A stretch of 12,179 bases of DNA. Origin: Deltaproteobacteria bacterium. Its GTDB lineage: Bacteria > Myxococcota > UBA727 > JABDBI01. The notes under the pieces were generated by a model. It saw nothing but the letters and a program-made list of their open reading frames with translations, did not search any database and was not told the DNA's origin. The position numbers and the translations under genes are program-made. The stretch covers positions 1-12,179 of the forward strand of contig JAESQZ010000149.1 of the NCBI GenBank assembly GCA_016764955.1. The letters are read 5' to 3'. Positions 1-7,324 of this stretch are shown piece by piece (positions within the stretch are counted from its first letter, which is position 1; each line of letters opens with the position of its first letter).

Positions 1-19
1 ACACGACACTTTCCGATCT
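1..19. other. Residual Illumina adapter at contig end
   Basis: The first 19 bases match the 3' end of the Illumina read-1 adapter (ending CTTCCGATCT) with one substitution and one missing base. This is probably not genomic. True sequence appears to begin at base 20. The adapter also creates the TAG stop codon that seems to end the minus-strand ATPase gene next to it. Seen in the sequence; the adapter identity is from memory of the standard oligonucleotide. Confidence 0.85.
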
Positions 20-653
20 AGTACGCAACACCACCCACCGCCATGAAGATATCTACAATTTGTTTTCTATCCAACATAACCCCACGGGATTCCAAATAAG
101 CTTCCGTCTCACCTAGGGTAAATGGCATCAAATTAATTGGTGGTCTAGTCAATCGATTATGCAAACCTGATTTATTGGAGACGACTTTTTTAATCATCCA
201 CTCAGCTGCAGAACCACAAACGATCAAAATAACGTTATTGCACCGTGACATATATCTGTTCCAAAACAGATCAAACGCCTCCAAAAAACCAGATTTTTTC
301 GAAGCCAACCAAGGCAGTTCATCAAAGAAAATAATCACTTTCCCAGAATTCCCAAGGGCTTCAATCTGATACCTAAGAGCGCTCAGCGCTTCATCCCAGT
401 CTTTTGGGATATCGGCTCGTTTTCCTTGGTTAAATGCATCTGCAAACACAGTCGCAAAATTGCGCAATTGAGCAGATTTTGTGGCATCTTTCCTACCTGT
501 TAGCTCGAAAAACAATCCCTTGTTTCTAAAGAATTCGCTAATTAAATACGTTTTTCCAACACGTCGTCTTCCATAAATTGCCACCAATTCTGAGGCATTG
601 CTTTTCATAATCTCTGTTAGGATTTCAATCTCTTTTTTGCGACCAACCAACAT
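20..653 (-). CDS. AAA-type ATP-binding protein (ATPase_2/COG1672-like), 3'-truncated by the contig end
   Basis: Visible part is 211 residues. The N-terminus (MLVGRKKEIEIL) is the usual opening of this family of P-loop ATPases. Walker A is GRRRVGKT at residues 28-35 (K34), Walker B is VIIFFDELPW near 106-115, and a sensor-like segment VCGSAAEWM follows near residue 150. The last visible part, PFTLGETEAYLESRGV then AVGGVAY, is the conserved stretch that in relatives continues GG-x-PYYL, so roughly the C-terminal half is missing. The apparent stop (bases 18-20) is made from adapter bases and is not real. The start at 653 is chosen because AAGAGGTG lies three bases upstream; a GTG at 710 lacks such a site. 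Family members are often accessory genes of uncertain role, and no substrate can be given. Confidence 0.8.
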
Positions 654-664
654 AAACACCTCTT

Positions 665-682
665 TCTGCTGAATATAGCAGA
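665..682. promoter_or_regulatory. 6-bp-arm inverted repeat over a -10-like box upstream of the minus-strand ATPase
   Basis: TCTGCT and AGCAGA form perfect 6-bp arms around a 6-base centre. On the minus strand the centre carries TATATT, a plausible -10 element about 19 bases before the ATG at 653, and the repeat lies directly upstream of the Shine-Dalgarno AAGAGGTG. It could be an operator or an mRNA hairpin. No convincing -35 at ideal spacing was found (TTGATA lies 20 bases away), so the promoter part is weak. Confidence 0.35.
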
Positions 683-687
683 TACTT

Positions 688-720
688 GGCAGAATGTTAT
701 CAAAAAACACAGATTCTGCC
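688..720. repeat. 8-bp-arm inverted repeat in the divergent intergenic region
   Basis: GGCAGAAT at 688-695 and ATTCTGCC at 713-720 are perfect reverse complements separated by 17 bases. It lies between the minus-strand ATPase and the plus-strand genes. No T-run follows either arm, so it does not look like a terminator. A regulator site is possible but unproven. The rest of 654-799 shows nothing else convincing. Confidence 0.4.
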
Positions 721-799
721 CATTATCTCCAATGCTCGGCATAATCGTCCTCCTGTCCCCAGGTGACACCGCTTGCAACTTTGAGCTAGCTGATCCAGA

Positions 800-994
800 A
801 TGAGGGCCATGTCCGAGATTCAAAAGGCTTTTGATTCAGGAAATTATGCTTTGGTTCGTAAGTTAGCCAAGCAGCGACCCTCGTCGGAAGCGCAGAAGTT
901 GATGGCTCGCATTCAAACAGATTCAAAGATTATTTGGGCTGGTTTATTTGGCGTTATAGCCGTGCTGGCTATGGCACTTTGGACGCTAGGCTAG
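800..994 (+). CDS. Small C-terminally membrane-anchored protein of unknown function
   Basis: About 61-64 residues. An N-terminal soluble part (QKAFDSGNYALVRKLAKQ, charged and probably helical, like a single TPR-type helix pair) is followed by one hydrophobic segment at residues about 45-63 (IIWAGLFGVIAVLAMALW), so it is probably a tail-anchored or single-pass inner-membrane protein. Two in-frame starts are possible, ATG at 800 and ATG at 809; a GAGGG motif lies between them but only two bases before the second, so neither has a good ribosome site. Small proteins of this build precede other genes in deltaproteobacterial genomes as far as I recall, but I do not recognise a named family. It ends 8 bases before the DUF47 gene and probably shares its transcript. 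Function unknown. Confidence 0.6.
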   Translation: MRAMSEIQKAFDSGNYALVRKLAKQRPSSEAQKLMARIQTDSKIIWAGLFGVIAVLAMALWTLG

Positions 995-1002
995 GAAATA
1001 AA

Positions 1003-1669
1003 ATGCTCTGGGGATTATTTTCACAAAATGCTTTTCGTGCCCTTCAAGACCTCATGAAAGAGGTTTTGGTTGCGGTTGATGGCGTTAAACACTTATTCGA
1101 AGCACTTTCTGTTGGTGATCAAGAAAAAGTAGTCACAATTGCCAAAGAGATTAGCCAAACTGAGCATCGCTGTGATGAGATTAAGCAAAATCTTAGGGCT
1201 CAAATATCCAAAAGTGTTTTCTTGCCAGTAGATAAACGTGACTTGATACATGTTTTATCTCATATGGATAGCTTAGCCAATGTTTGTGAGGATCTCGGTG
1301 TGCTGCTCACACTTCGGCGGATGGAATTGCCAGTTTTCTTAAAAGATCCATTGGATGAGTTGTTACAGCGTTCGCTTGACACAGTTGGCAAAGCCAAAGA
1401 AGTGATTGCCGCTCTTGATAGGCTTTTGGAAACTGGATTTTCAGGTCATGATGCGGTTGAGATTCTAAAAAAGATTGATGAAATAGACCATCTTGAGCAT
1501 TTGGCAGATAAGGCAGGACCAATTTGGTAAAACGCTTTTTCAGCATGAGGATGACTTAAAGCCAGCCGCCTTGCTGATGTGGAACAAAATCTCAAACAAA
1601 ATAGGTGATTTGGCTAACAGCGCTGAGCGGATGACCGCTCATATCAGGCTGATGCTCTCCCAGAATTAA
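1003..1669 (+). pseudogene. DUF47 / PhoU-like phosphate transport accessory protein, frameshifted
   Basis: DUF47 (TIGR00153-type) proteins are all-helical PhoU relatives encoded next to PiT transporters and thought to modulate phosphate uptake. The first frame runs from ATG 1003 (AGGAA site upstream) for 175 residues, including LFEALSVGDQEKV, the metal-binding-like segment TEHRCDEIK and the C-terminal EIDHLEHLADKA, then stops at 1528-1530. In the frame that begins with GAC at 1517 the family's C-terminus continues without a break for 50 residues: DQFGKTLFQHEDDLKP, then WNKISNKIGDLANSAERM, ending at TAA 1667-1669. Joining the frames near 1515 gives about 221 residues, the normal family length. 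The family spacing after ADK suggests loss of two bases rather than gain of one. It may be a true mutation or an assembly error; GCAGG in place of GCACAGG would explain it. pit starts four bases after the reconstructed stop. Confidence 0.85.
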
Positions 1670-1673
1670 TCTC

Positions 1674-2882
1674 ATGGACGCAAATTTCATTGTACTTGGA
1701 GTCGCTTTACTGGTCGGGTTTTATATGGCGTGGTCTATTGGCGCGAGCGACGTCGCCAATGTCATGGGGACCAGTGTTGGTAGTCACGCTGTAACGATAA
1801 AGCAGGCGATACTTATCGCGGCAGTTTTTGAGTTCGTAGGTGCTTTTTGGATTGGTGGTCATGTAACCAATACGATTAAGCAGGGCATCATTAACCCGCT
1901 TTCTTTTGCGGGCGACCCGATGCTCTTTGCCTGGGGAATGACTGCAGCGCTTTTTTCAACCGGTATTTGGCTGCAGTTTGCAGCGAGTAGAGGACTGCCG
2001 GTTTCAACGACTCATAGTGTTATAGGCTCACTGATCGGTTTTGGTCTTGTCGGCAGGGGAGTGGATGCTGTTCAGTGGGATGCTCTCGGTAAGATATTTT
2101 TAAGCTGGACCATCGCGCCATTTTTAGGCGGTATTATCGCTTGGTTTTTGTTTTTCTGCATTTGTAAGTATATGCTGGATTCAGAAAAACCACTGGAGAC
2201 AACCCAGCGCTTAGCGCCAGTCATGCTTTTTGGTGTGATTTTGGTTTTAGTTGCTTTGTTTTTACCTAAGTCCTATTGGTGGTTAGCTGTTGTAGCTGCT
2301 TCGCTAAGTGCCTTTGTTTTTGCTAAAGCTATCGCAAAAGTATTAGACCGAGCTGATAATCGAGATGATGCTTTAAAGCGTGTTGAGCGTGTGTTTGGCT
2401 GGCTTCAAGTGATTACAGCTTGTTTTATGGCGCTGGCACACGGGAGTAACGACGTTTCCAACGCTATTGGCCCGGTAGCCGCTGTGATTAGCATCGTGCA
2501 CCACCAACATATTGTGCTGAGCTCACAGGTGCCAATGTGGCTCTTGGCTATGGGCGGCGCTGGAATTGTTTTGGGTTTAGCAACCTATGGGCGCCGCGTG
2601 ATTGAGACTATTGGTAGTGGCATTACGGAGATTACGCCAACCAGAGGCTTTGCAGCTGAGTTTGGGGCGTCGTTTACGATCTTAGTAGGCAGCCATATGG
2701 GTTTGCCCTTATCAACCACACAAGTACTGGTGGGGGCTGTGATTGGCGTTGGTTTCGCGCGTGGCATCGCTGGGCTTAATCTTAGCGTGATTAAAAAAAT
2801 CTTGAGCTCTTGGGTGATTACGATTCCTGCTACTTGCTTACTGTCATCTTGTTTGAGCGCGATTGTAAAGGTATTTATTTAA
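1674..2882 (+). CDS. pit: PiT-family inorganic phosphate transporter
   Basis: A 402-residue integral membrane protein of the inner membrane that imports phosphate with a cation (proton or sodium). The two inverted-repeat halves each carry the PiT signature: GASDVANVMGTSVGS at residues 23-37 and HGSNDVSNAIGP at 256-267. Each half also carries the second conserved loop, GLPVSTTHSVIGSLIG in the first and GLPLSTTQVLVGAVIG in the second. About ten hydrophobic segments are visible, and the length fits short bacterial members. The first signature has Ser25 where most relatives have Asn (GANDVAN). The start ATG lies four bases after the reconstructed stop of the DUF47 gene and has no clear Shine-Dalgarno site, which suggests translational coupling; the frameshift upstream would disturb that. 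The next gene, thrA, starts 39 bases later. Confidence 0.93.
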   Translation: MDANFIVLGVALLVGFYMAWSIGASDVANVMGTSVGSHAVTIKQAILIAAVFEFVGAFWIGGHVTNTIKQGIINPLSFAGDPMLFAWGMTAALFSTGIWLQFAASRGLPVSTTHSVIGSLIGFGLVGRGVDAVQWDALGKIFLSWTIAPFLGGIIAWFLFFCICKYMLDSEKPLETTQRLAPVMLFGVILVLVALFLPKSYWWLAVVAASLSAFVFAKAIAKVLDRADNRDDALKRVERVFGWLQVITACFMALAHGSNDVSNAIGPVAAVISIVHHQHIVLSSQVPMWLLAMGGAGIVLGLATYGRRVIETIGSGITEITPTRGFAAEFGASFTILVGSHMGLPLSTTQVLVGAVIGVGFARGIAGLNLSVIKKILSSWVITIPATCLLSSCLSAIVKVFI

Positions 2883-2921
2883 TTATGTACTTTGAGAAGC
2901 AACTTGCGCTACGTAAAACTC

Positions 2922-5240
2922 ATGTCAGTTCAAATTTTGAAATTTGGAGGTACGTCTCTCGACGGGCCCGAGAACATTGCGTATGTCGCGTCTTTAATTG
3001 AAAAAAATGAAAAACCCCTTGTTGTAGTGGTTTCTGCCATGAGTGGCATAACAGATTTACTCTTGGCCGGTAATGGTTCTGCAGAGTTCGAGAAGCGCTA
3101 CCGCCAAGCAGCAGATGAGCTTGGCGGTAATAGTGATTTTAAGAATCTACTTCAAGACGTTATGAAGCCATTAACGGTTGCGAGTGGCGAGCGCGCTATG
3201 GCGCATTTAATGGCTGCACTTTTGGTCAAAAATGGCTTGAAAGCTGTTTACGTGGATGCGCCTGAAATTATTAAAGCGATTCAAGGTCTAAGTGGCTGGG
3301 TGCATGAGCCGCACGAAACTGATCGTTTGATAAAAGAGCGCATCAAGCCACTTTTAGATTCAGGGGCAGTTCCAATTATGCCAGGCTTTATAGCATCGGC
3401 CAAAAATGGCGAAGTGGTGACTTTGGGTAGAGGCGGATCTGATTATACGGCTGCAATCTTGGCTGCTGCTTTAGAAGCAGAATCTGTAACACTTTATAAA
3501 GAAGTGGATGGTTTTTTAACGGCTGATCCTAAGTATGTGTCAAACCCGCAATTGATTAAAGAGTTGCATTATCAAGAGGCTGCTGAGCTTTCTTATTATG
3601 GTGCTCGGATTTTACATTCGCGCTCGATCATCCCGATTGTGAAGCCAGGTATCCCGCTTTTAATTAAAAATACTTCTCATCCTAAAAAGCCTGGCACGAG
3701 AATCTCTGGTGATGCGTTTAAGCAAAATGGCCCTGTGAGAGCGCTGACAGCGATTACTGAGCAGGCACTTATTTCATTGGAAGGCTGCGGCATGGTGGGC
3801 GTGCCAGGCATCGCGATGCGAACTTTTAAAGCCATGAGTGAATCGAGTATTTCAGTGAGCTTGATTTCTCAGGCGTCGAGTGAAGCTTCTATTTGTTTTA
3901 CGATTCCAGCTCGTGAAGCGTCGCGTGCCAAAGAAGCACTCGAGAAAGAGTTTGAGTTTGAGTTTAAAAACGAATTAATTGAGTCTTTAAATACCAATAA
4001 CTCAGTTGCTGTGGTTGCCGCAGTTGGCATGGGCATGCGAGGCAGGCGTGGTTTATCAGCTCGGCTGTTTGGAGCATTTAAACATGCTGACGTGAATATT
4101 CGTGGCATTGCTCAAGGGTCATCTGAGCACAATACTTCTCTTGTAATTGACCAGGCTGATGTGCCTTTAGTAATTAGAACTTTGCATCATGAGTTTTTTG
4201 GGCAGCAGTCCCCACATGAAGTGCAGCTCGTGCTCAATGGCTTTGGTCAGATTGGCCAAACGCTGGTTCAGCAATTTATCTCTCAGGCAGACTACTTGAA
4301 AAACCAATTTGGTGCCCGTGTTCAAATTAAGGGTTTATGTGATTCAAAAAGTTGTGCTGTGTTTGAAAGCGAAGCATCGCAAGATGATCTCTCTAAGCTT
4401 ATTGAACGTAAGCAGTCTGGTGAAGCTCTATCTGAGCAAACGGGCAGTTTTAATTGGGCGCAGTTGGCAGCGACTCATGGGATTTGTGTCGATGTGACAG
4501 CAGCAGAAACCCATGACGTTTTGATGGAAGCTTTGCAAAATGGCTTTGATGTTGCTTTGGCTAACAAAAAGCCATTAACAGGTTCTTATGCAAACTATCG
4601 AGCGCTTTTTGAAACAGCACGTAAAAATCACGCGCAGATTCGTTACGAGGCAACTGTAGGTGCAGGGCTTCCGATTATTGATACGATTGTAAAATTAAGA
4701 CAAGCAGGGGATAGCCCAGTTCAGATTGAAGGCTGCTTTTCAGGTACGCTAAGCTATATCATGAGCGCAGTCGATACAGGAACACCTCTTTCAAAAGTCG
4801 TCGAGCAGGCGCGTAAACTTGGGCTAACAGAGCCCAACCCTAAGGATGATTTAAGTGGGATGGATGTGGCTCGAAAGGCTTTGATTTTAGCGCGCGAACT
4901 TGGCTGGGAGGCAGAGATGTCTGATGTTCAAGTCGAATCGCTGGCTGATCTAAGTGATGATGAATTAGCTCAAAGGGCATCAAAAGCTCATGAGTTGGGA
5001 AAACGTCTTCGATATGTGGCTTCTGTTGGGCAAGACCATAAAATTCGAGTGGGCTTGCAGGAAGTCGGGCCTGAGTCGCCTTTTTATCATTTGGTTGGCA
5101 CCACCAATCAAGTCAGCATTCAAACGCCACGATACTCGCAAAGTCCCTTAATCGTAACTGGGCCAGGTGCAGGAGCTGGGGTAACTGCTGCGGGTGTATT
5201 AAATGACGTGATGGCGCTGGCAGTGAGGGCACGTGCATGA
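2922..5240 (+). CDS. thrA: Bifunctional aspartate kinase / homoserine dehydrogenase
   Basis: Catalyses the first and third steps of threonine synthesis: phosphorylation of aspartate and reduction of aspartate semialdehyde to homoserine. The kinase part opens with KFGGTS (residues 7-12) and includes LGRGGSDYTAA near 168-178, EVDGFLTADP and ELSYYGARILH. A regulatory ACT-domain region (about 300-425) follows. The dehydrogenase has the nucleotide motif GFGQIG near 438-443, ANKKPL, YEATVGAGLPIIDT and DLSGMDVARK, where D648 and K652 match the catalytic pair of the family. The protein has 772 residues against about 820 in E. coli ThrA; the shortening lies mainly in the kinase between SAMSGIT and ASGERA. 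ATG 2922 is preferred over the in-frame TTG at 2892 because homologues begin just before KFGGTS, although neither start has a good ribosome site. It overlaps thrB by ATGA. No leader peptide with Thr/Ile codons or attenuator is visible in the 39-base gap after pit. Confidence 0.95.
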   Translation: MSVQILKFGGTSLDGPENIAYVASLIEKNEKPLVVVVSAMSGITDLLLAGNGSAEFEKRYRQAADELGGNSDFKNLLQDVMKPLTVASGERAMAHLMAALLVKNGLKAVYVDAPEIIKAIQGLSGWVHEPHETDRLIKERIKPLLDSGAVPIMPGFIASAKNGEVVTLGRGGSDYTAAILAAALEAESVTLYKEVDGFLTADPKYVSNPQLIKELHYQEAAELSYYGARILHSRSIIPIVKPGIPLLIKNTSHPKKPGTRISGDAFKQNGPVRALTAITEQALISLEGCGMVGVPGIAMRTFKAMSESSISVSLISQASSEASICFTIPAREASRAKEALEKEFEFEFKNELIESLNTNNSVAVVAAVGMGMRGRRGLSARLFGAFKHADVNIRGIAQGSSEHNTSLVIDQADVPLVIRTLHHEFFGQQSPHEVQLVLNGFGQIGQTLVQQFISQADYLKNQFGARVQIKGLCDSKSCAVFESEASQDDLSKLIERKQSGEALSEQTGSFNWAQLAATHGICVDVTAAETHDVLMEALQNGFDVALANKKPLTGSYANYRALFETARKNHAQIRYEATVGAGLPIIDTIVKLRQAGDSPVQIEGCFSGTLSYIMSAVDTGTPLSKVVEQARKLGLTEPNPKDDLSGMDVARKALILARELGWEAEMSDVQVESLADLSDDELAQRASKAHELGKRLRYVASVGQDHKIRVGLQEVGPESPFYHLVGTTNQVSIQTPRYSQSPLIVTGPGAGAGVTAAGVLNDVMALAVRARA

Positions 5241-6103
5241 AAAGTGTTAAACTATTTGTTCCTGCAACAATAGGCAATGTTGGCCCGGGTTTTGATGTGC
5301 TTGGTCTGGCTTTCGAAGGTCTTGGCAATACTTATCGCTTATCGCTTTGCGAAGGAAAGAGCCGTGTTGATTCTGTCGAGGGCATAGATTTCGATCGCGT
5401 GCCTACGGACCCTAGGAAAAATTTAAGCTTGCTAGCAGCCGACTATGTGGCGAAGCATTATAGAAAATCTTATCACTTTGCACTTGAGATAGAAGAGGGG
5501 CTGCCAATTGGTGGTGGGCTTGGTTCTAGCGCAGCGGCGTGCTTAGCGGGTGCCTATGGGGCAATGTTATTGCTTGGCGAAGAAGTGTCAGAAAAGCTGC
5601 TTTTTAAAATTGGCCTAAAGCTGGAGGGCCATCTCGATAATATAGCGCCAGCTTATTGTGGTGGTTTAGCGATTGCGGTTGAAGGCAAGGCACTTAGAGT
5701 CTTAAGTGAGTTCTCACCATGGATTGCATTGGTGACACCAAAAGTACGTGTGCAAACTAAAAAAGCGCGCGCTTTGTTGCCAGAGAATTTGCCGCAAGCT
5801 GAGTGGACGCGCCAGATGGCTTTATCTTGTGCGCTGGTTTGCAGTTGGCAGCAAAATGATGCCGAGGGGATTCGACTAGCGTTGCAAGATCCCTATGCCG
5901 AGTCTAGACGCTCTAAGCTAATACCGGGCTTTGATCAAATTAAGCAAAGCGCACTTAATACCGGTGCATTAGGTTGTTCAATTAGTGGTGCAGGACCAAC
6001 AATTTTTGCATTGTTTGAAAAACAACAAGATGCAGAGCAATTTGCAGGAAATCATCAAGGGCATGTGGGGCAAGTAGCCAAAGAGGGGATTCGGGTATGT
6101 TGA
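5237..6103 (+). CDS. thrB: Homoserine kinase (GHMP family)
   Basis: Phosphorylates homoserine to O-phosphohomoserine with ATP in the cytoplasm, supplying the substrate of ThrC. The GHMP phosphate-binding loop is P90-IGGGLGSSAA (residues 90-100). The N-terminal VPATIGNVGPGFDVLGLA and GHLDNIAPAYCGG, and the C-terminal motif SISGAGPTIFAL, are all typical of homoserine kinase rather than of other GHMP enzymes. 288 residues is slightly short against about 310. The start overlaps the thrA stop in ATGA, with GTGAGGG upstream, and the end overlaps thrC by seven bases, so the three genes are translated from one message. Confidence 0.95.
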   Translation: MKSVKLFVPATIGNVGPGFDVLGLAFEGLGNTYRLSLCEGKSRVDSVEGIDFDRVPTDPRKNLSLLAADYVAKHYRKSYHFALEIEEGLPIGGGLGSSAAACLAGAYGAMLLLGEEVSEKLLFKIGLKLEGHLDNIAPAYCGGLAIAVEGKALRVLSEFSPWIALVTPKVRVQTKKARALLPENLPQAEWTRQMALSCALVCSWQQNDAEGIRLALQDPYAESRRSKLIPGFDQIKQSALNTGALGCSISGAGPTIFALFEKQQDAEQFAGNHQGHVGQVAKEGIRVC

Positions 6104-7263
6104 GTTATCAAATTTGTATCGAGTGCAATCAACGTTATGACTTGGATGATATTATTTATTACTGCGGCTGCAGTGGCCTTATCGAAGTTAAGCATGAACT
6201 GGATGCCAGCCTTCGCTGGCATGACAAAGTATCCTGTCATCCCGGGCTTGACCCGGGATCCAGCAAAAGCGGAGTGTGGCGTTTTCATCAAGCCGTCTTA
6301 CCTATCGCCAAACCCGAACAAATCATCTCACACCCCGAGGGCCATACGCGTCTTTATCAAAGAGATATTTTATCCAAATGGGCAGGTGTCAACGAACTTT
6401 ATCTTAAGCACGAAGGTGAAAACCCAACAGGCTCTTTTAAAGATCGCGGCATGACCGTCGCTGTAACTCAAGCTAATCGTTTAGGTCAAAAATCCCTGGC
6501 TTGTGCTTCAACAGGCAACACCAGCGCATCGCTTGCAGCCTATGGTGCTCAAGCAGGAATCAAAACGCTGGTGTTTCTACCCAAAGGCAAAGTAGCACCA
6601 AGCAAACTTGGGCAGGCTATTGCTTACGGGGCAGAGCTCAAAGAAATCGAAGGTGATTTCGATGCAGCCATGGCTCAAGTACTTGAGGCATCTAAAGAGC
6701 AGGGCTTATATTTAGTTAACTCGATTAATCCGTTTAGGATTGAAGGCCAAAAGACCATTATGTGGGAATTATTCGAGCAACTAGATTGGCAAGTTCCTGA
6801 TTGGGTAATTGTTCCCGGAGGGAACTTAGGTAATACAAGTGCCTTCGGTAAAGCGATTGGGGAAGCTTTTGAAGCAGGCTGGATCAAATCAAAGCCGCGC
6901 ATTGCTGTCATCCAAGCCGAGGGCGCAAATCCGTTTTATCAGAGCTTCAAACAAGGTTTTAAAGATCTTAAGCCTGTTAAAGCAAATACCCGCGCAACAG
7001 CGATTAACATTGGGCAGCCAGTAAACTACTCCAAAGCCAAGCGGATAATTAAAGCGCTAAATGGCTTGGTTGAAGAAGTGAGCGATGCCCAAATCAAAGA
7101 AGCCAAAGCACAAATTGATCAAAGCGGTATTGGCTGCGAGCCAGCCAGCGCAGCGACATTAGCTGGGCTTAAAAAGCTTGTTTTAGCAAAAGAGATAAAA
7201 GCCAAAGAGAGTGTTGCGTTGATACTAACAGGCAATATACTCAAAGATCCTGTGATGGATTAA
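6097..7263 (+). CDS. thrC: Threonine synthase with an in-frame palindromic-repeat insertion
   Basis: PLP enzyme converting O-phosphohomoserine to threonine. An N-terminal zinc-ribbon-like part (CIEC at 7-10, CGC at 23-25) precedes the fold-II PLP domain: GSFKDRGM with the PLP lysine K115, the phosphate-binding STGNTSASLAAYGA, NPFRIEGQKT, VPGGNLGNTSAFG and the C-terminal GCEPASAATLAGL. 388 residues. Residues about 35-57, between VKHEL and GVWRF, are encoded by two back-to-back copies of a palindromic repeat (HPGLDPGSS is its translation) and have no counterpart in usual threonine synthases, where these two segments lie close together. The insertion is near the N-terminus, away from the PLP site, and the rest of the reading frame is intact, so the enzyme may be functional. 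The start is set by ATG 6097 with AAGAGGGG upstream and overlaps the thrB stop. Confidence 0.94.
   Translation: MLSYQICIECNQRYDLDDIIYYCGCSGLIEVKHELDASLRWHDKVSCHPGLDPGSSKSGVWRFHQAVLPIAKPEQIISHPEGHTRLYQRDILSKWAGVNELYLKHEGENPTGSFKDRGMTVAVTQANRLGQKSLACASTGNTSASLAAYGAQAGIKTLVFLPKGKVAPSKLGQAIAYGAELKEIEGDFDAAMAQVLEASKEQGLYLVNSINPFRIEGQKTIMWELFEQLDWQVPDWVIVPGGNLGNTSAFGKAIGEAFEAGWIKSKPRIAVIQAEGANPFYQSFKQGFKDLKPVKANTRATAINIGQPVNYSKAKRIIKALNGLVEEVSDAQIKEAKAQIDQSGIGCEPASAATLAGLKKLVLAKEIKAKESVALILTGNILKDPVMD
6199..6263. repeat. Pair of palindromic repeats, head to head, inserted inside thrC
   Basis: Unit 1 (6199-6225) runs CTGGAT...ATGAC; unit 2 (6236-6263) runs GTCAT...ATCCAG. They are inverted relative to each other, separated by 10 bases, and share the same outer ends. 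Each unit is a hairpin of its own (GCCAGC with GCTGGC in unit 1; CCCGGG with CCCGGG around CTTGA in unit 2), and together they form a larger dyad. The 65 bases are read through in the thrC frame. Unit 2 is identical to the repeat at the end of hemA (12088-12115). No target-site duplication is obvious. Confidence 0.92.
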
Positions 7264-7264
7264 A

Positions 7265-7319
7265 CCCTCTCCTGCGTAGCGGGAGAGGGAGATTTTGATT
7301 TATCAAAATCGGGAGAGGG
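7265..7319. repeat. 55-base double-hairpin repeat between thrC and mtnP
   Basis: It consists of CCCTCTCC, loop, GGGAGAGGG (hairpin A, 7265-7289), then GATTTTGA-TTTA-TCAAAATC (hairpin B, 7291-7310), then a second GGGAGAGGG (7311-7319). The second GGGAGAGGG could pair with the same CCCTCTCC as the first, giving two alternative folds. It begins one base after the thrC stop. A second copy lies inside mtnP at 7448-7500. Confidence 0.92.
7311..7319 (+). promoter_or_regulatory. Ribosome binding site of mtnP supplied by the repeat
   Basis: GGGAGAGGG ends five bases before the GTG at 7325, a good position for pairing with the 16S rRNA tail. It is the last arm of the repeat element, so the element appears to provide translation initiation for mtnP. 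This site decides the start: the in-frame TTG at 7295 lies inside hairpin B of the repeat and has no independent support. If GGGAGAGGG pairs with 7265-7272 instead of hairpin A's own arm, initiation would be masked; this switch is inference. Confidence 0.6.
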
Positions 7320-7324
7320 CATTC

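Noticed and set aside
732..803. A 23-codon open frame (MLGIIVLLSPGDTACNFELADPE) whose TGA overlaps the ATG at 800
   Set aside because: No ribosome site and no recognisable similarity. The overlap with ATG 800 is suggestive of coupling, but a frame this short is expected by chance.
1307..1546. Minus-strand open frames opposite the phosphate, threonine and hemA genes
   Set aside because: They lie antisense to strongly conserved proteins, have no ribosome sites and show no recognisable domains.
2892..2921. Upstream TTG start for thrA, adding ten residues
   Set aside because: Homologues begin just before KFGGTS, the added residues match nothing, and TTG has no ribosome site. ATG 2922 is preferred.
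2882..2922. Possible threonine attenuator or leader peptide before thrA
   Set aside because: The gap after pit is only 39 bases and holds no run of Thr/Ile codons and no terminator hairpin. A weak -10-like TATGTA near 2884 has no good -35 partner.
6055..6454. Open frames on both strands across the thrC repeat, with peptides such as MPAFAGMTKYPVIPGLTRDP and MPAKAGIQF
   Set aside because: These are translations of the palindromic repeat and of thrC in other frames. Such peptides recur in annotated genomes as spurious proteins. The thrC frame explains the region.
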